DNA of 64,000 nt from positions 6,882,001 to 6,946,000 of the forward strand of contig NC_088323.1 in the NCBI RefSeq assembly GCF_910592395.1, written 5' to 3'. The notes under the pieces are model-generated. The model had not been told where the DNA came from. It saw only the letters and a list, made by a program, of their open reading frames with translations, and did no database searches. Shown here piece after piece: positions 46,053-58,786 of the stretch. The stretch is from Lineus longissimus (Eukaryota; Nemertea; Pilidiophora; Heteronemertea; Lineidae). The position numbers were made by a program, and so were the translations under genes. Every line of letters starts with the position of its first letter. The stretch's first letter is position 1.

Positions 46053-49000
46053 ATGGAAGAACAATACATAGAGGATGTGTCCGCATCTCTTGTACGAGAA
46101 TATCTTGCCCGAAAGGTGTGTTTTTGAACGTGTTTCTATGCTGCCAGTGTGTTTTGCATTGCATTGCTGATCTTGAAACATGAAATATTGTCGGCTTCAT
46201 CAGTATGGCATCCTGAAAATCAACATCAGACATGCTAATGAGGCCTTAATCAGATGACGTCATAACAGAAAAAGACAACATTTTCCCTGTTTTTCCTTTG
46301 GACGTCCAGATTTGTGGTGCCATTGCCATTGGATTGACCCATGGTGGCCACCGACCCATGGCCATGCGGTGGTACAGCCACCACTGGTAGGCCTGGGCCT
46401 CCCGCCTATACTGTCTCGTCGTTAACGGCTACCTTTATAGGTGATATCGTACAGTAGGATGACAACAAACCACCAGCAAATTAATGACTGCGTCATTGCA
46501 TACCACATCATTGACATTATCTGCCTTGTTTAGTAGACCAGTTCTTAAAAGGGGGACTATAGCCATAGGCAGAAGCCAAGCAGCCTATAGGACAGGAGAA
46601 GTTAGGGGACTATCCTCTCCAACGCGGTGCATCTAAAGTATTTTTCACAACGCTTGTATTGTATGAGGAATATAATCATTGGCATCAAACACAACTAGGC
46701 CTATATGTGCATTCTATACCAGTCACCAGAAAACCACCAATTTGACTCCTTATCTCTTCCCTATAGTCCCCCTTTAAAATAGGTTGAATCTGCATTGTAA
46801 TTTTGTATGCCAGGGCTTGAAGATGACATTGAAGATAATGGATGAGGAGATGCCTCGAACAGCGGGAAGCATCAGCAACCGAGTGGCACTTGCCAAGGAA
46901 GTAAAGATTGAGAAGATGATGAAGGTTAATAAGGTATGCATATGAAAGCTCAGACATCCAGAGTTTCAGGCTTCTTTACTTCCAATCCAAGTCATATACA
47001 GTAGAACCTCTCTATTAAGGACACCCTCGGGACTGACAAGTGCTGTCCTTAATAGAGAGGTGTCCTGATTAGAGAGGTCTTCTTATTGAATTGAAATAAC
47101 CAATTTGGGACCAAAACTAGTGTCCTTCATACAGAGGTTGTCCTTATTAGAGAGGTGTCCGCTAAGAGAGGTTCTACTGTACCTAGATTAAAAACTGATT
47201 AAACAAATTAAAATGGTGTGCTAAGCAGTGCAACTGGGTTTGTTTTGAAAATGCCTGGTATTCCTGGGCCGCTCAGACTGTACACATTATGTACTTACTG
47301 TTTCAAAGCTCTTTTAAAATTGAACATATTTGTAACATATTTTGAATGGTTCGTTAGAACAGAAACCCTAATGCAATGGTTAAGAACAAAGGAAAACATT
47401 AGAAAATCTCTAGATTGTAAGGTAAAACAATATTTGGATTGAATATAATGATTAGCTTGGCCTTTTGTATTGAAATTTCAAACAGTTTTAGGCTATTGCT
47501 AGTACAGTGTGTGTTCACTTTGTGGCAAGTTTATTACGACTCTGCAAGTGCCTAAGTGAGGGTGTTGTTTCACGATCCAAAATGGGGAATTCTTCAAATC
47601 ATTTTGCAAAGGATACAGTGTTTCAAGGCCGTGCAGGTGATAAGGAAATTTTTGATGTAAGCAGACCTTTCAGTTGCATAGTTTTCACTTCACACCGTGT
47701 CAATACTCGTGCAGAAATAATTTGGAGTTGTTTTTTTAAAAGATTTTTTTTTGAACAAGACTTCTGTCCAAACATATTTGCATAAATATTTTTACAGGAG
47801 AAAGACGCACCTTTCCGTACGATGATCGAAGTAATGGCAAAACATCTGATCGATTCTGGTGCCGAACAGACGAAGCCAGTTGTGAATAATTCCGCTCCTA
47901 CAAAAAAGCCGACGTCAGCAGGCAGTCATGGCAGCAGTGATGATAGGTCGCGTGGAGCGTCATCGTCGCCACCGCAGACAGCGACAAGAAGTCCGAAAAA
48001 ACCTGTTGCAGCTGGTCTGAAGAAAAGCAGGGGTAGGTCGATTTGAGAAAAAACTAATTTTGATTGTTTGAAGAAATCAGCCCAGTAGTTTTTGCACAGT
48101 GGCCCAAAAGGACAGTGATATTTACTTCTGAAAAAGCCTGTAGAATTGTTAATCCAATCCTTGGAAGACATTATGCGCACTGTCATAATGTGCGCGATTG
48201 TGTCAAAGTGAAAAGTCAAAGTGAAAAGCTCTGTCAAAAACTGCCATTAAGGACACCCTTGGGATTGACCAATGCTGTCCTTCATTCAGAGGTGTCCTTA
48301 TTACAGAGGTCCAGTGAAATGGAAACAACAAGTTTGGGACCTAAAGCAGTGTCCTTAATAGAGAGGGTGTCTTCAGTCGAGAGGTGTCTGGTAAGGAAGG
48401 TTCCACTCTGATAGTAAAATAATATTTTGTTTCAGGGGATCTTGTTCTGGAAGACGCAGACGAGTCTGAAACACTTCTTGGCGATGGGACGGACAACTTG
48501 ATAACGGCTGCCCCGGAACCAGTCGTCGCGAATGTACAGATCCCCACACCGAGGCCAAGATCTGCCAGGAGGGGCGTTGGAATGGCCGGAGCGATCTCGA
48601 GCAATATTGACGTAAGTTATCATGATGTGAACAGGGGAACTCCAGTTTAAAGCAGTTGATTTTGCGATGAAATTTAAGGTGATCGCAAGCCTTGTTTGTT
48701 GTGACCGCAAAACAAGTAATTAGTTTTGCAAACTAAAGTTAGTTGTGGTAAAGGAAGGAGGATTGACACAGTTGAGGATGGAGACAACACTCTTTGGTTT
48801 CTGTAGAGTGTTGTCAATAAAATAAACGAAAAGCTTTAAATTTTCTTTCAGGAGCGAGATAAACGCGGGAAGCGTACCGTCCACAAACCGATGAGCTACC
48901 CTCAACAAAACGCGTATAAATTGGACTCGCCAAGCAATGAAATCGTAAACGACTTAGACTTAGGTGCTGTAACTGGGAAAAAAAGCCCCTTAAAAGACGA

Positions 49001-52000
49001 ATTAAGAATTGAGAGTCCGCTAAAACTTCGAAATGACAGTCCTATAAAACACTCGGTGCGGGCGTCGAGGGAACCGATTGTGGACGTTTTAGCGGCAGAC
49101 CCACCGCCACGGTCATATGGACCAATCAAGAGCAGACGCTTGAACAAACCTGTATCACATGACGCGGAGCCGGAGGAGGAATCGATTCTGAGCGTGAGGG
49201 GCGAGCGATTAAGGTATGGGCGCCGATCATCGTCAACTGAAGGTGAAAAATTAGTGGAAAAATATGACGTTCATACGTCGAGTATATGTGAGCGCCCGCC
49301 TACGCGAGGGGAGAACAGAATGAAGGATCCGGACAGGTTGGTGCACGAGCGGGTGCTAGAAGCTTAAATGCACCTTTTGAAGCTTTATTTAGGTTTATTC
49401 GCCGTCGTAACCCTTGCTTAGTTTAGTTTTAAGTTTTATATCTAACCGGTAAGTCTGGTGAAGGTACTGTACTCTAGGAATCTATGTGTAGGCAGGCATA
49501 CGAGTACTAAAAATACCAAGTTTCAACAAAGTTTCATGCCTAATGCACTACAGCATTACTTAATGTATTGTTTCTCTGCACTGACAATTCTTTTGGAACA
49601 CCCTGTTTAGTAGCACGCTCTATGTACAGAAGTAGTATTAGTCTACTGTTTTAGTTTAGGTGGTGGGTTTCTTTGCAGTGTTGTTTTTATATGCAGGGTA
49701 TAGCTAGCTTTTTGGTCTTGGTTCATGTTTTCACATCTTACCGATCTATATAGAGTTCATGTTTTCAAATCCTACCAGTCTATATAGAGTTCATGTTTTC
49801 AAATCCTACCAGTCTATATAGAGTTCATGTTTTCACATCTTACCGGTTTCCATAGAGTTCACGTTTTCACAAATTACCTGTTAATATTCTAGTCTGCATG
49901 GTGGGTTTGTCTAAATGTTCACTTATGGATCAGATATTATTGTATTTGATTTGAACTTATCTCAAACTTTTCAGGTCAAAACCTGCCCCAACGCCAACCC
50001 GTGTTGGAGACATCGAGATTGGGGACATCGATGACCTTGACACTGAAGTCGGTGACCTTGAGATCAGTCGACCTATATCTTCAAGGTCAAACGTTGCTGC
50101 TGTTGATGCCAAACCCATAGATTTACAAACTGCCATTGTAAGTGCAAATGTTTGGTCGTGTGAATACAGTTGAACCTCTCTATTACGGACGCCCTCGGGG
50201 CTGACTAGTGGTGTCCTTTTTAGAGAGGTGTCATGATTAGAGAGATCAAATTGAATGGAAACCAATATGGGGACAAAAAAAGTGGATTCAAGAATATTTC
50301 CTTCTGCTGTTTCATGGGTGCTAGGACATTATAATATTTCCACTTGTTTCACATTTCAGGATTTGAAGATGTTTATATTTGGTTCTGCGAACGGAAGCTT
50401 TAATGACGAGTGGCGAGATCAGAGCTTTAGCTTCTGCGATTTGCCGGAATTACAATATGGGATTGTGCAGAAAAAGGTGCGTAAGGCCCCATAAGAAAAT
50501 TATTAGTTTTTCATCCTTTTTACCTAAGAAAGTGACGAGGGAGACATTAGCCAGTGTTGAGACATGCTTTCAACGAATGACTCTTTGATAATATATCGAC
50601 CCCCATAAAATGCATTTCATGGGGGGTCGATAGGGCCAAAGAATGTAATATTCTCCACCATTTTGCTTGTTTGCAGGGTGGTCCATGTGGTGTCCCAGCC
50701 AGGGTTAAGGCGTGCTTTTTCCAGGACCTCCTCTATAATACCAACCCCTATGAAAATACATTTCATGGGGGTCGGTAGGGTCTAATGTTCTCTAGCATTT
50801 TGCTTGATTACAGGGTGGACCATGTGGTGTGCTAGCCAGTGTTCAGGCATGCTTTCTTCAAGAGCTTCTCTTTACTGACGGGAAAAATAATGGCCACAGA
50901 AGGTGAGGCTGATAATTAGCTTTTCTAGTGCACTGCAAGGTGGTACCTCTTTTTGAAATTGAAACTATTTTTACCTTTAGGGTGTTGAAGTGTCTTACTC
51001 AAGGACATGGATATGAAACAGCTTTGGTCCTTCACGGCCTCCTCATTTTCTCCCCATATTTCAAATTGATACCATTAGGAAGCAGGGATGTCAAATTTCA
51101 GTTTTGTTTGGGCAATTTCAGGTTTTATCCTCTTCTTTAATGTTTTTGATACCTGGAATGGAAAAATCTCTGTCACAACTCTCTATGGATCTTTGAATTT
51201 TCAAAATCAGACCAAAAATAAGCATTTTAAAGGTATTTTCGTGCAAGTGCTGAACCGCCGACAAAATTTCGACCGAATAGATTTCCAACTTTTGCTATTA
51301 GCTCATTGGCATTCCTGTAAGGAGCATATCATAGTTAACAAACACGGAAACATTTCTGTTTCAGTTTAAAACCGCCACGGCATAGAAGAAGTGAAAAGTT
51401 AGCCACATCATTGAGCAACATATTTTGGCGAGCAGGGGAACATAAGCGTGCCGTCGTTACACTGCCTGGGGGGAGGACGATGTTTCCTAGTAGCGTGCGA
51501 TACAAGGCAGACGGACTAACAGAAACGGTATATACTCGATGATTATATGACACATCTCCGAATAAGAGCACTTAAGGTCTCGGAAGTGCAGTTTGTAAGG
51601 AATTTCATTGAAATTCAAACACAGTATAAAGGCGGAAATGCAGTTTGTAAGGAATTTCATTCAAATTCAAACACAGTATAAAGTCGGAAATGCAGTTTGT
51701 AAGGAATTTCATTCAAATTCAAACACAGTATAAAGTCGGAAATGCAGTTTGTAAGGAATTTCATTCAAATTTAAACACAGTATAAAGTCGGAAATGCAGT
51801 TTGTAAGGAATTTCATTCAGATTCAAACACAGTATAAAGTCTTTAGGCAGGTCAAGACAGCGTGGTATGCAGGCTGTGAACAACACTGAACAGTCGGTGG
51901 AAAAACAGAACCATTCTGTTATCTTCTTTCATTTTTGTTTTCCTTTCAGTTAACGTTGAATAGATTTGACAAGAAGGATGATCTGACTCAGTTTATGATG

Positions 52001-53986
52001 AAGTGCATCTCACAGTTTGAGCTCGATGGGAACAGCGGAGTTGTGCTGGCTCTCTATTCTGCCATTCTGTCAAGGTCAATAAAAAGGTCGGTAACGGCGT
52101 TAACACTTTCAGCGCCATCTGACGTAGAGCTACGTCACGTTTCCGGCCAAAATACCCCCCCCCAGCCGCACATTAGTTCTCAAAAGGCTTCAATGTTAAA
52201 ACAACGCAGAGGTCATCTTCAGGGTGATGACGTGGTTGCGTAGGAAAATATCATGGTTATGTCTTAGGGGCTGAAAAGGGGCCTGTTTGACTAAGCTTTG
52301 TACCCATTGAACATCAAGTAAAAGACAGGAAATGGTTTAAAGTTGTGAGTGCATTGTTCTATTGATGTCTTGCCCATAAAATGTTGTCACAAATCCAAAA
52401 ACTGCACCCCTTTTTGGATTTGGCCAACGACCTTAGATGAAGTTTCCTACGTTTCTTTCAGTATAAAACTCGACATGGATGAGGCAGATAATAAGTTGAT
52501 GGGAGCTCATTGCTACTGTACGCAAGAAATGGTCAACTTATTACTCACGGGTCTCGCGGCGTCGAACGTATTCAACGGCGTGATAGAGTTGGGCGAGGGC
52601 GGTACGTCGACAATATTACGCGGAATTTCGAGTCGGAGCGATATCGGTTTGATGTCGTTGTTTGAACACTACAAGTCGTGTCAGGTTAGTTTGGTTGTTG
52701 CTCACTAGGTGGTGGGTGATGCTTTTAGCAGTGTTTCCACAATTTATATGAAAACGTTTTATTTCTCAGGTTGGCTTGTACATCATTAAACCTCCTGCTA
52801 CCAAACTTGACGATGGGCGATTGCATTTTCACTCAATATTTCTCAGGTTGGCTTGTCATCATTAACCCTCCTGCTACCAAACTTGACGATGGGCGATTGC
52901 ATTTTCACTCAATATTTCTCAGGTTGGCTTGTCATCATTAACCCTCCTGCTACCAAACTTGACGATGGCCGATTTCATTTTCACTCAATATTTTTCCGAG
53001 ACTCGGCATATGCAGAGCCAACTAGTCTATTGCAACCACCCTAAATCGCAATACATGGTCTCAGCATTACATTTTTTTGCCCCTTACAACAGAGTTATAA
53101 GAATTCAGGCCTAGTCCAATACACAGAACAAAACCCTTGCCCAAAGTTCCCATCATTCTACAGTCTCATCTGAGAGTCATGTGGGCAAATTTTGATAAAT
53201 CAACCCCCATGAACACCAAGAGACAATTAGACCTTTTTGAGACACTTTGATATTTCATTCTTTCCAAATTTAGCAAATTTTACGCGAAATTTTTTTTCTC
53301 AGGTTGGCACGTTCATGAAGACGCCCATCTACCCCATCTGGGTCATTTGTAGTGAGAGTCACTTCAGCGTACTATTCTCCCTCAACAAACAGTTAGTCAA
53401 CGACTGGAAGGCCGAGCGGCAGTTTGATCTTTACTATTACGACGGTCTCATGCGGCAAGAGGAAGAAATTAAATTATCAATAGGTACGTTTATGATCTTA
53501 AAATGCAGGGAAACCTCCCTTAGCGGACACCTCTCTATTAAGGACAACCTTACTACTAGGGACAACGCGTACGTCGCGTGTCACTCAGGCGAAGCTGGAT
53601 GGATATCAATTGCGATTTGGACTGTATTCGCACTCGTTCAAACAACTTTTCATTTTTACTTTCAGACACCACAGGTAGATTCTACGAAGCCCCATCTGAC
53701 GAAGACTTGGTGCCACCTCTGGAGCATTGCATTAGGACCAAGTAAGTCAAATCTGCTTTGAGAGTATTGTTGCTCTCTGTATGACTGCGTTGACCAGGTT
53801 GACATTCACCTCTTCACCTGGAGTGTGCGACGTAGAAATGCCCAAGATTTTTTCCTGGAAACTGAATCTTGTTTTAGTCGTGCAAATGAATTTTTGTCAT
53901 TCTAATTCTAATTCAAACATGCTTTCTTTCCCTCCAGGTGGCCTGAAGCTGCGATTGATTGGAATGGGGCTGAACCAATTCTTTGA
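46053..53986 (+). CDS. MINDY4: MINDY4 deubiquitinase (FAM188B), complete, 758 aa
   Basis: Fourteen exons: 46053-46115, 46814-46933, 47798-48032, 48436-48611, 48852-49336, 49975-50137, 50360-50476, 50814-50902, 51365-51527, 51950-52086, 52462-52684, 53303-53483, 53666-53741, 53938-53986, in phase throughout (759 codons with TGA). The N-terminus [15 protein letters not shown] is the LisH-like start typical of MINDY4. Residues 100-380 are low complexity. The MINDY catalytic domain has [19 protein letters not shown] with catalytic Cys, then [40 protein letters not shown], catalytic His in [21 protein letters not shown], and ends WNGAEPIL. The length matches the vertebrate protein. MINDY enzymes cleave K48-linked ubiquitin chains. 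The donor at 52086 was preferred over 52073 because it retains the conserved LSRS. Ghost junction copies precede two catalytic-domain exons. Confidence 0.97.
46999..47179. mobile_element. Palindromic pogo/Tigger-like MITE, intact
   Basis: 181 bp with TA on both sides, ends CAGTAGAACCTCTC and GAGGTTCTACTG. This is one of the best preserved copies, in MINDY4 intron 2. Confidence 0.9.
48235..48413. mobile_element. Palindromic pogo/Tigger-like MITE (diverged)
   Basis: 'aaggacacccttgggattga', 'gtttgggacctaaa' and 'aaggaaggttccactctga' lie in MINDY4 intron 3. The left end is worn. Confidence 0.7.
49735..49870. repeat. 34-bp minisatellite, 4 copies
   Basis: The unit is 'agttcatgttttcaaatcct' plus 'accagtctatat'. 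It lies in MINDY4 intron 5. Confidence 0.9.
50168..50275. mobile_element. Pogo/Tigger-like MITE, truncated
   Basis: 'tacagttgaacctctcta' begins it. It ends after the core 'aaccaatatggggaca'. It starts about 30 bp after the MINDY4 donor at 50137. Confidence 0.7.
50598..50733 (+). repeat. Ghost copy of MINDY4 catalytic-Cys exon start
   Basis: A 137-bp-spaced tandem duplicate of intron end plus about 60 nt of exon. The ghost acceptor 'gcttgtttgcag' at 50676 precedes [19 protein letters not shown], against [19 protein letters not shown] in the real exon at 50814. Both copies carry a hairpin built on 'cgaccccca'/'tgggggtcg' words upstream. No donor follows the ghost. Confidence 0.85.
51577..51840. 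repeat. 52-bp minisatellite, 5 copies
   Basis: 'cagtttgtaaggaatttcat' recurs at 52-bp spacing, about 110 bp before the exon 51950. Confidence 0.9.
52761..52990 (+). repeat. Three ghost copies of the acceptor of MINDY4 exon 53303
   Basis: 'tctcag|gttggc' followed by a conserved 60-bp tail occurs at 52770, 52847 and 52923 (76-77-bp spacing). The real junction is 'tctcag|gttggc' at 53302/53303. The ghosts read [10 protein letters not shown] or similar, against [10 protein letters not shown]. Confidence 0.75.
53503..53566. mobile_element. Pogo/Tigger-like MITE, left half only
   Basis: 'gcagggaaacctcccttagc' to 'aaggacaacc', about 20 bp after the MINDY4 donor at 53483. Confidence 0.65.
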
Positions 53987-54374
53987 AAGACTGGAACGCT
54001 TGAGGTGAAAGTTTCAGCCATTGACCAGTCTCCTTGGTAGTTGTTGAAGTCCCTCTCGTGTCGTGTCCATTGCCAGGCGGCTGTAAGGCCTTATATCCAT
54101 GCCGACAGTGAGAGGATCTTGCAATTTATTTCAAGCTTTGAAGTTGGAAGATACATCTTCAATGTACTGGCATTGCTCAGCTTCAAGACAACTTGCGTCA
54201 AGACCTTGATGAAGAGTAGATTTGCGTCGAAACTTATGCAGTGTCGAGAGAAGATTTAAAGGGCAAACCATGTGAAGTTGTTTTCAAATCCAGTCAATAT
54301 TAGCAGCGCTAATATGAACTAATAAGACCTACTCTTGTGCTGTGAAAGATGATGTGACACCGTCCAATACATAG

Positions 54375-55215
54375 GAATGTTTACATTACATGGTTTACTC
54401 ATGTAGTGTTTACATTACATGGTTTACTCATGTAATGTTTACATTACATGGTTTTCTCATGTAATGTTTACATTACATGGTTTACTCATGTAATGTTTAC
54501 ATTATACATGGTTTACTCATGTAATGTTTACATTATACATGGTTTACTCATGCAGTGTTTACATTACATGGTTTACTCATGTAGTGTTTACATTACATGG
54601 TTTACTCATGTAATGTTTACATTATACATGGTTTACTCATGTAATGTTTACATTATACATGGTTTACTCATGTAATGTTTACATTATACATGGTTTACTC
54701 ATGTAATGTTTACATTATACATGGTTTACTCATGTAATGTTTACATTACATGGTTTACTCATGTAATGTTTACATTATACATGGTTTACTCATGTAATGT
54801 TTACATTATACATGGTTTACTCATGTAATGTTTACATTATACATGGTTTACTCATGCAGTGTTTACATTACATGGTTTACTCATGTAGTGTTTACATTAC
54901 ATGGTTTACTCATGTAATGTTTACATTATACATGGTTTACTCATGTAATGTTTACATTATACATGGTTTACTCATGTAATGTTTACATTATACATGGTTT
55001 ACTCATGTAATGTTTACATTATACATGGTTTACTCATGTAATGTTTACATTATACATGGTTTACTCATGTAATGTTTACATTATACATGGTTTGCTCATG
55101 TAATGTTTACATTACATGGTTTCCTCATGTAATGTTTACATTACATGGTTTACTCATGTAATGTTTACATTACATGGTTTACTCATGTAATGTTTACATA
55201 ACATGGTTTATTCAT
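54375..55215. repeat. Minisatellite of about 29-31 bp, about 28 copies
   Basis: 'ggtttactcatgtaatgttt' plus 'acattatacat' repeats for about 840 bp beyond the MINDY4 stop. Each unit contains the short palindrome 'tgtaatgtttacatta'. A larger duplication of part of the array is visible, since 54537-54760 resembles 54850-55080. Confidence 0.95.
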
Positions 55216-55625
55216 GTATTTTTGTGATTTATTGAAATTCATAGGAAAATAGCATAATTTTGATACATGTAGTTCAAATGAAAAGATCAGCCTTTCCATC
55301 CAAGTGATTTTTGACATTTCTCGAATTTATCACTTGTCTTATTGTCAGTTACAAAACGTACAATGCCTACTTACCACACTAGAGAATCGATTCCCCATAT
55401 TGCTGAGAATCTGGCAGGCCTTCCAACTTGCTGAGCTAGCCTGTCCTTGGAAAGGAAAGAGGTTTTTCTATAATGTTGGAAGATTGCGTTGTTGGAGTCT
55501 TCTAAGTAAACAACAAAGCTTTCATCTGGTAATAAGGTTCTTCAAGCGTGGATTGCATCACAAATCGAGAAAATTGCACTGTTTCTCCTGCGCATAGCAA
55601 ACAAATTGCAAATTACACAAGAACT

Positions 55626-56387
55626 CATTACCAGCTATTGCGGGCCTAGCACACTCTGTTTTGAATAGAGGGAGACTCCATCATTCCTATTGTTTGAGAT
55701 TGGAAAGGTGTGAATTAATCTGGCAATTAGCCTCCTGTGCATTGGTGCATACAAACACTAACATGTTTGGTTTTTGCTGATTTAGGGTCAAATAAATCAG
55801 CCAAAAGTTTTGAAAGCTTCACAAATGATTGTTGCAAGGAAGTACTTTATGATAGTTTGCGAAATTTTGATTAATTCTAGGTGGAAAGTAATATTTTTCG
55901 CATATTTGTTGGGAAAAAAATTGAAAATCCTCCAATTTTCAACCCCCCTATGGACACTATGAATTTTTCTCCAATAAAGCTGAAATCTTGGGAATATAAT
56001 CCTAAGAGTTATATCAACCACGTCTGAAGTCGGGAGTTTGTATCAAATGTATAGTTTCGGAGCTAGCGCAGCTAGAAAAGCCCCCAAAACCCACTTTCTC
56101 AGGAATTTACACTACGGGCTACGAGTGAAGCATTACAGATTTACCAAAATTTTCAACCTATAGATGGACACATCGAATTTCCATCCAAATCACTCCAAAT
56201 TTTGCCAGTAAATACCTAGACATATATAGAATTGTGTCAGAAGTCGGGAGTTGGGATTATTTTAACACCCCGCCCAAAAAGCCAACTTTATTGATATTTC
56301 CTATGCATTTTCCATTAGGCTTGCCAGGACCAATTAAGCAGGTGCACTAATTTGCTTAATTGGCTAGGCCCGCAATAGCTGGTAATG
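55626..56387. mobile_element. 762-bp non-autonomous element with 24-bp perfect TIRs
   Basis: The left terminus starts CATTACCAGCTATTGCGGGC, and the right terminus 56364-56387 is its exact 24-bp inverse. No ORF is present. I could not define a target-site duplication, so the superfamily is open. Confidence 0.8.
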
Positions 56388-56606
56388 TGATTTGTGCGTG
56401 CACGACAAAAGAACTGGGTTGTCAACTTACTTTTCTAATGACATGGAAACAATGTAGACATTGTGATAGTTACATGTTTATTTATTTACCGAATGAAATT
56501 TTATGAACTGAATAGAGTTTTATTAGACAAAGACTTCGAGCTATTATATTCTTGCTTTGTTCAGTTTGATGTCCATTTGTCTTTTTCATAGTTCATCTCG
56601 AAGGGT

Positions 56607-58470
56607 CATGCATTTCTCCCCATGGACAAATCTTCATCCCCTTTGTCAGAATTCTTCACCATGGACAATCAATCCTATGGGACAAATCATCCCCATGGAC
56701 AAATCTTCATCTACTTTGTCAGTATTCTCCACCATGGACATTCAATTCTACGGGACAAATCATCCCCATGGACAAATCTTCATCTACTTTGTCAGTATTC
56801 TCCACCATGGATATTCAATCCTACAGGACAAATCATCCCCATGGACAAATCTTCATCTACTTTGTCAGTATTCTCCACCATGGACATTCAATCCTACAGG
56901 ACAAATCATCCCCATGGACAAATCTTCATCTACTTTGTCAGTATTCTCCACCATGGACAATCAATCCTACGGGACAAATCATCCCAATGGAGACATCTTC
57001 ATCCACTTTGTCAGTATTCTCCACCATGGACAATCAATCCTACGGGACAAATCATCCCCATGGAGAAATCTTCATCCCCTTTGTCAGTATTCTCCGCCAT
57101 GGACATTCAATCCTACGGGACAAATCATCCCCATGGAGAAATCTTCATCCCCTTTGTCAGTATTCTCCGCCATGGACATTCAATCCTATGGGACAAATCA
57201 TCCCCATGGAGAAATGTTCATCCCTTTGTCAGTATTCTCCACCATGGACATTCAATCCCATGGGACAAATCATCCCCATGGAGAAATCTTCATCCACTTT
57301 GTCAGTATTCTCCGCCATGGACATTCAATCCTACGGGACAAATCATCCCCATGGAGAAATCTTCATCCACTTTGTCGGTATTCTCCACCAAGGACAATCA
57401 ATCCTTCAGGACAAATCATCCCCATGGAGAAATCTTCATCCACTTTGTCGGTATTCTCCACCAAGGACAATCAATCCTACGGGACAAATCATCCCCATGG
57501 AGAAATCTTCATCCCCTTTGTCAGTATTCTCCGCCATGGACATTCAATCCTATGGGACAAATCATCCCCATGGAGAAATGTTCATCCCTTTGTCAGTATT
57601 CTCCACCATGGACATTCAATCCCATGGGACAAATCATCCCCATGGAGAAATCTTCATCCACTTTGTCAGTATTCTCCGCCATGGACATTCAATCCTACGG
57701 GACAAATCATCCCCATGGAGAAATCTTCATCCACTTTGTCGGTATTCTCCACCAAGGACAATCAATCCTTCAGGACAAATCATCCCCATGGAGAAATCTT
57801 CATCCACTTTGTCGGTATTCTCCACCAAGGACAATCAATCCTACAGGACAAATCATCTCCATGGAGAAATCTTAATCTACTTTGTCAGTATTCTCCACCA
57901 TGGACATTCAATTCTACGGGACAAAGCTACCCCATGGACAAATCTTCATCCCCTTTGTCAGTATTCTCCACCATGGACATTCAATCCTACGGGACAAATC
58001 ATCCCCATGGAGAAATCTTCATCCACTTTGTTGGTATTCTCCACCAAGGACAATCAATCCTACAGGACAAATCATCCCCATGGAGAAATCTTCATCCCCT
58101 TTGTCAGTATTCTCCACAATGGACATTCAATCCTACAGGACAAATTATCCCCATGGAGAAATCTTCATCCCCTTTGTCAGTATTCCCCACCAAGGACAAT
58201 CAATCCTATGGGACAAATCATCCCCATGGACAAATCTTCATCTCTTTGTCAGTATCCTCCACCAAGGACATTCAATCCTATGGGACAAATCATCCCTATG
58301 GAGAAATCTTCACCCCCTTTGTCAGTATTCTCCACCATGGACATTCAATCCTATGGGACAAATCATCCCCATGGAGAAATCTTCATCCCCTTTGTCAGTA
58401 TTCTCCGCCATGGACATTCAATCCTATGGGACAAATCATCTCCATGGAGAAATCTTCATCCCATTTGTCA
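56607..58470. repeat. 73-bp satellite array, about 25 copies
   Basis: Landmark 'tttgtcagtattctccacca' recurs every 73 bp, and each unit also contains 'gggacaaatcatccccatgg'. Since 73 is 1 modulo 3 and the unit has no forward stop codon, all three plus frames stay open. One frame is open for 662 codons from 56557, and its peptide has a 73-residue period. No start context, splice site or homology supports translation. Confidence 0.95.
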
Positions 58471-58481
58471 GTGTGCATCAC

Positions 58482-58786
58482 TGTCACATACCACCCTTGC
58501 TTTCACCCCTATTGCTTAATAATGGTAGCGACCATCGGCATATAGGCCTTGGTCCCGTTGGCCTCGCCCGTTTTGGTCCCTGGTCTTTTGGCCGCATGGT
58601 AATTGGACATGCAAGAACAGAGCAAGAACAGCCGTAAGTTTTCGTTTTAGTCGTATTTGCCTTTGATGCGTATTTTGTGATATGTTTACGTTTACTTATG
58701 TTTGTATATGCTTTTTTAGGTTTCATAATAAATTGCAGTAGAGAAAAAAAGCCTTCGTTGAGTCGCCGCAGCCCTTGGTTGTGACA
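58482..58786 (+). mobile_element. LTR-like segment followed by a primer-binding-site-like sequence
   Basis: It starts TGTCACA and ends TGTGACA, an inverted terminal pair of the TG...CA type, and has AATAAA at about 58728. Two bases beyond the end, 58789-58807 reads TGGCGACCCCGGCAGGACT, which would pair with the 3' end of a tRNA-Arg with one mismatch (from memory of tRNA-Arg UCG). This is the order of a 5' LTR and PBS. No gag-pol follows and no second LTR is found. The stretch 58808-59005 is unassigned. Confidence 0.45.

Noticed and set aside
4437-58470. CRISPR-like interpretation of the direct repeats
   Set aside because: The units are contiguous with no unique spacers and the genome is eukaryotic.
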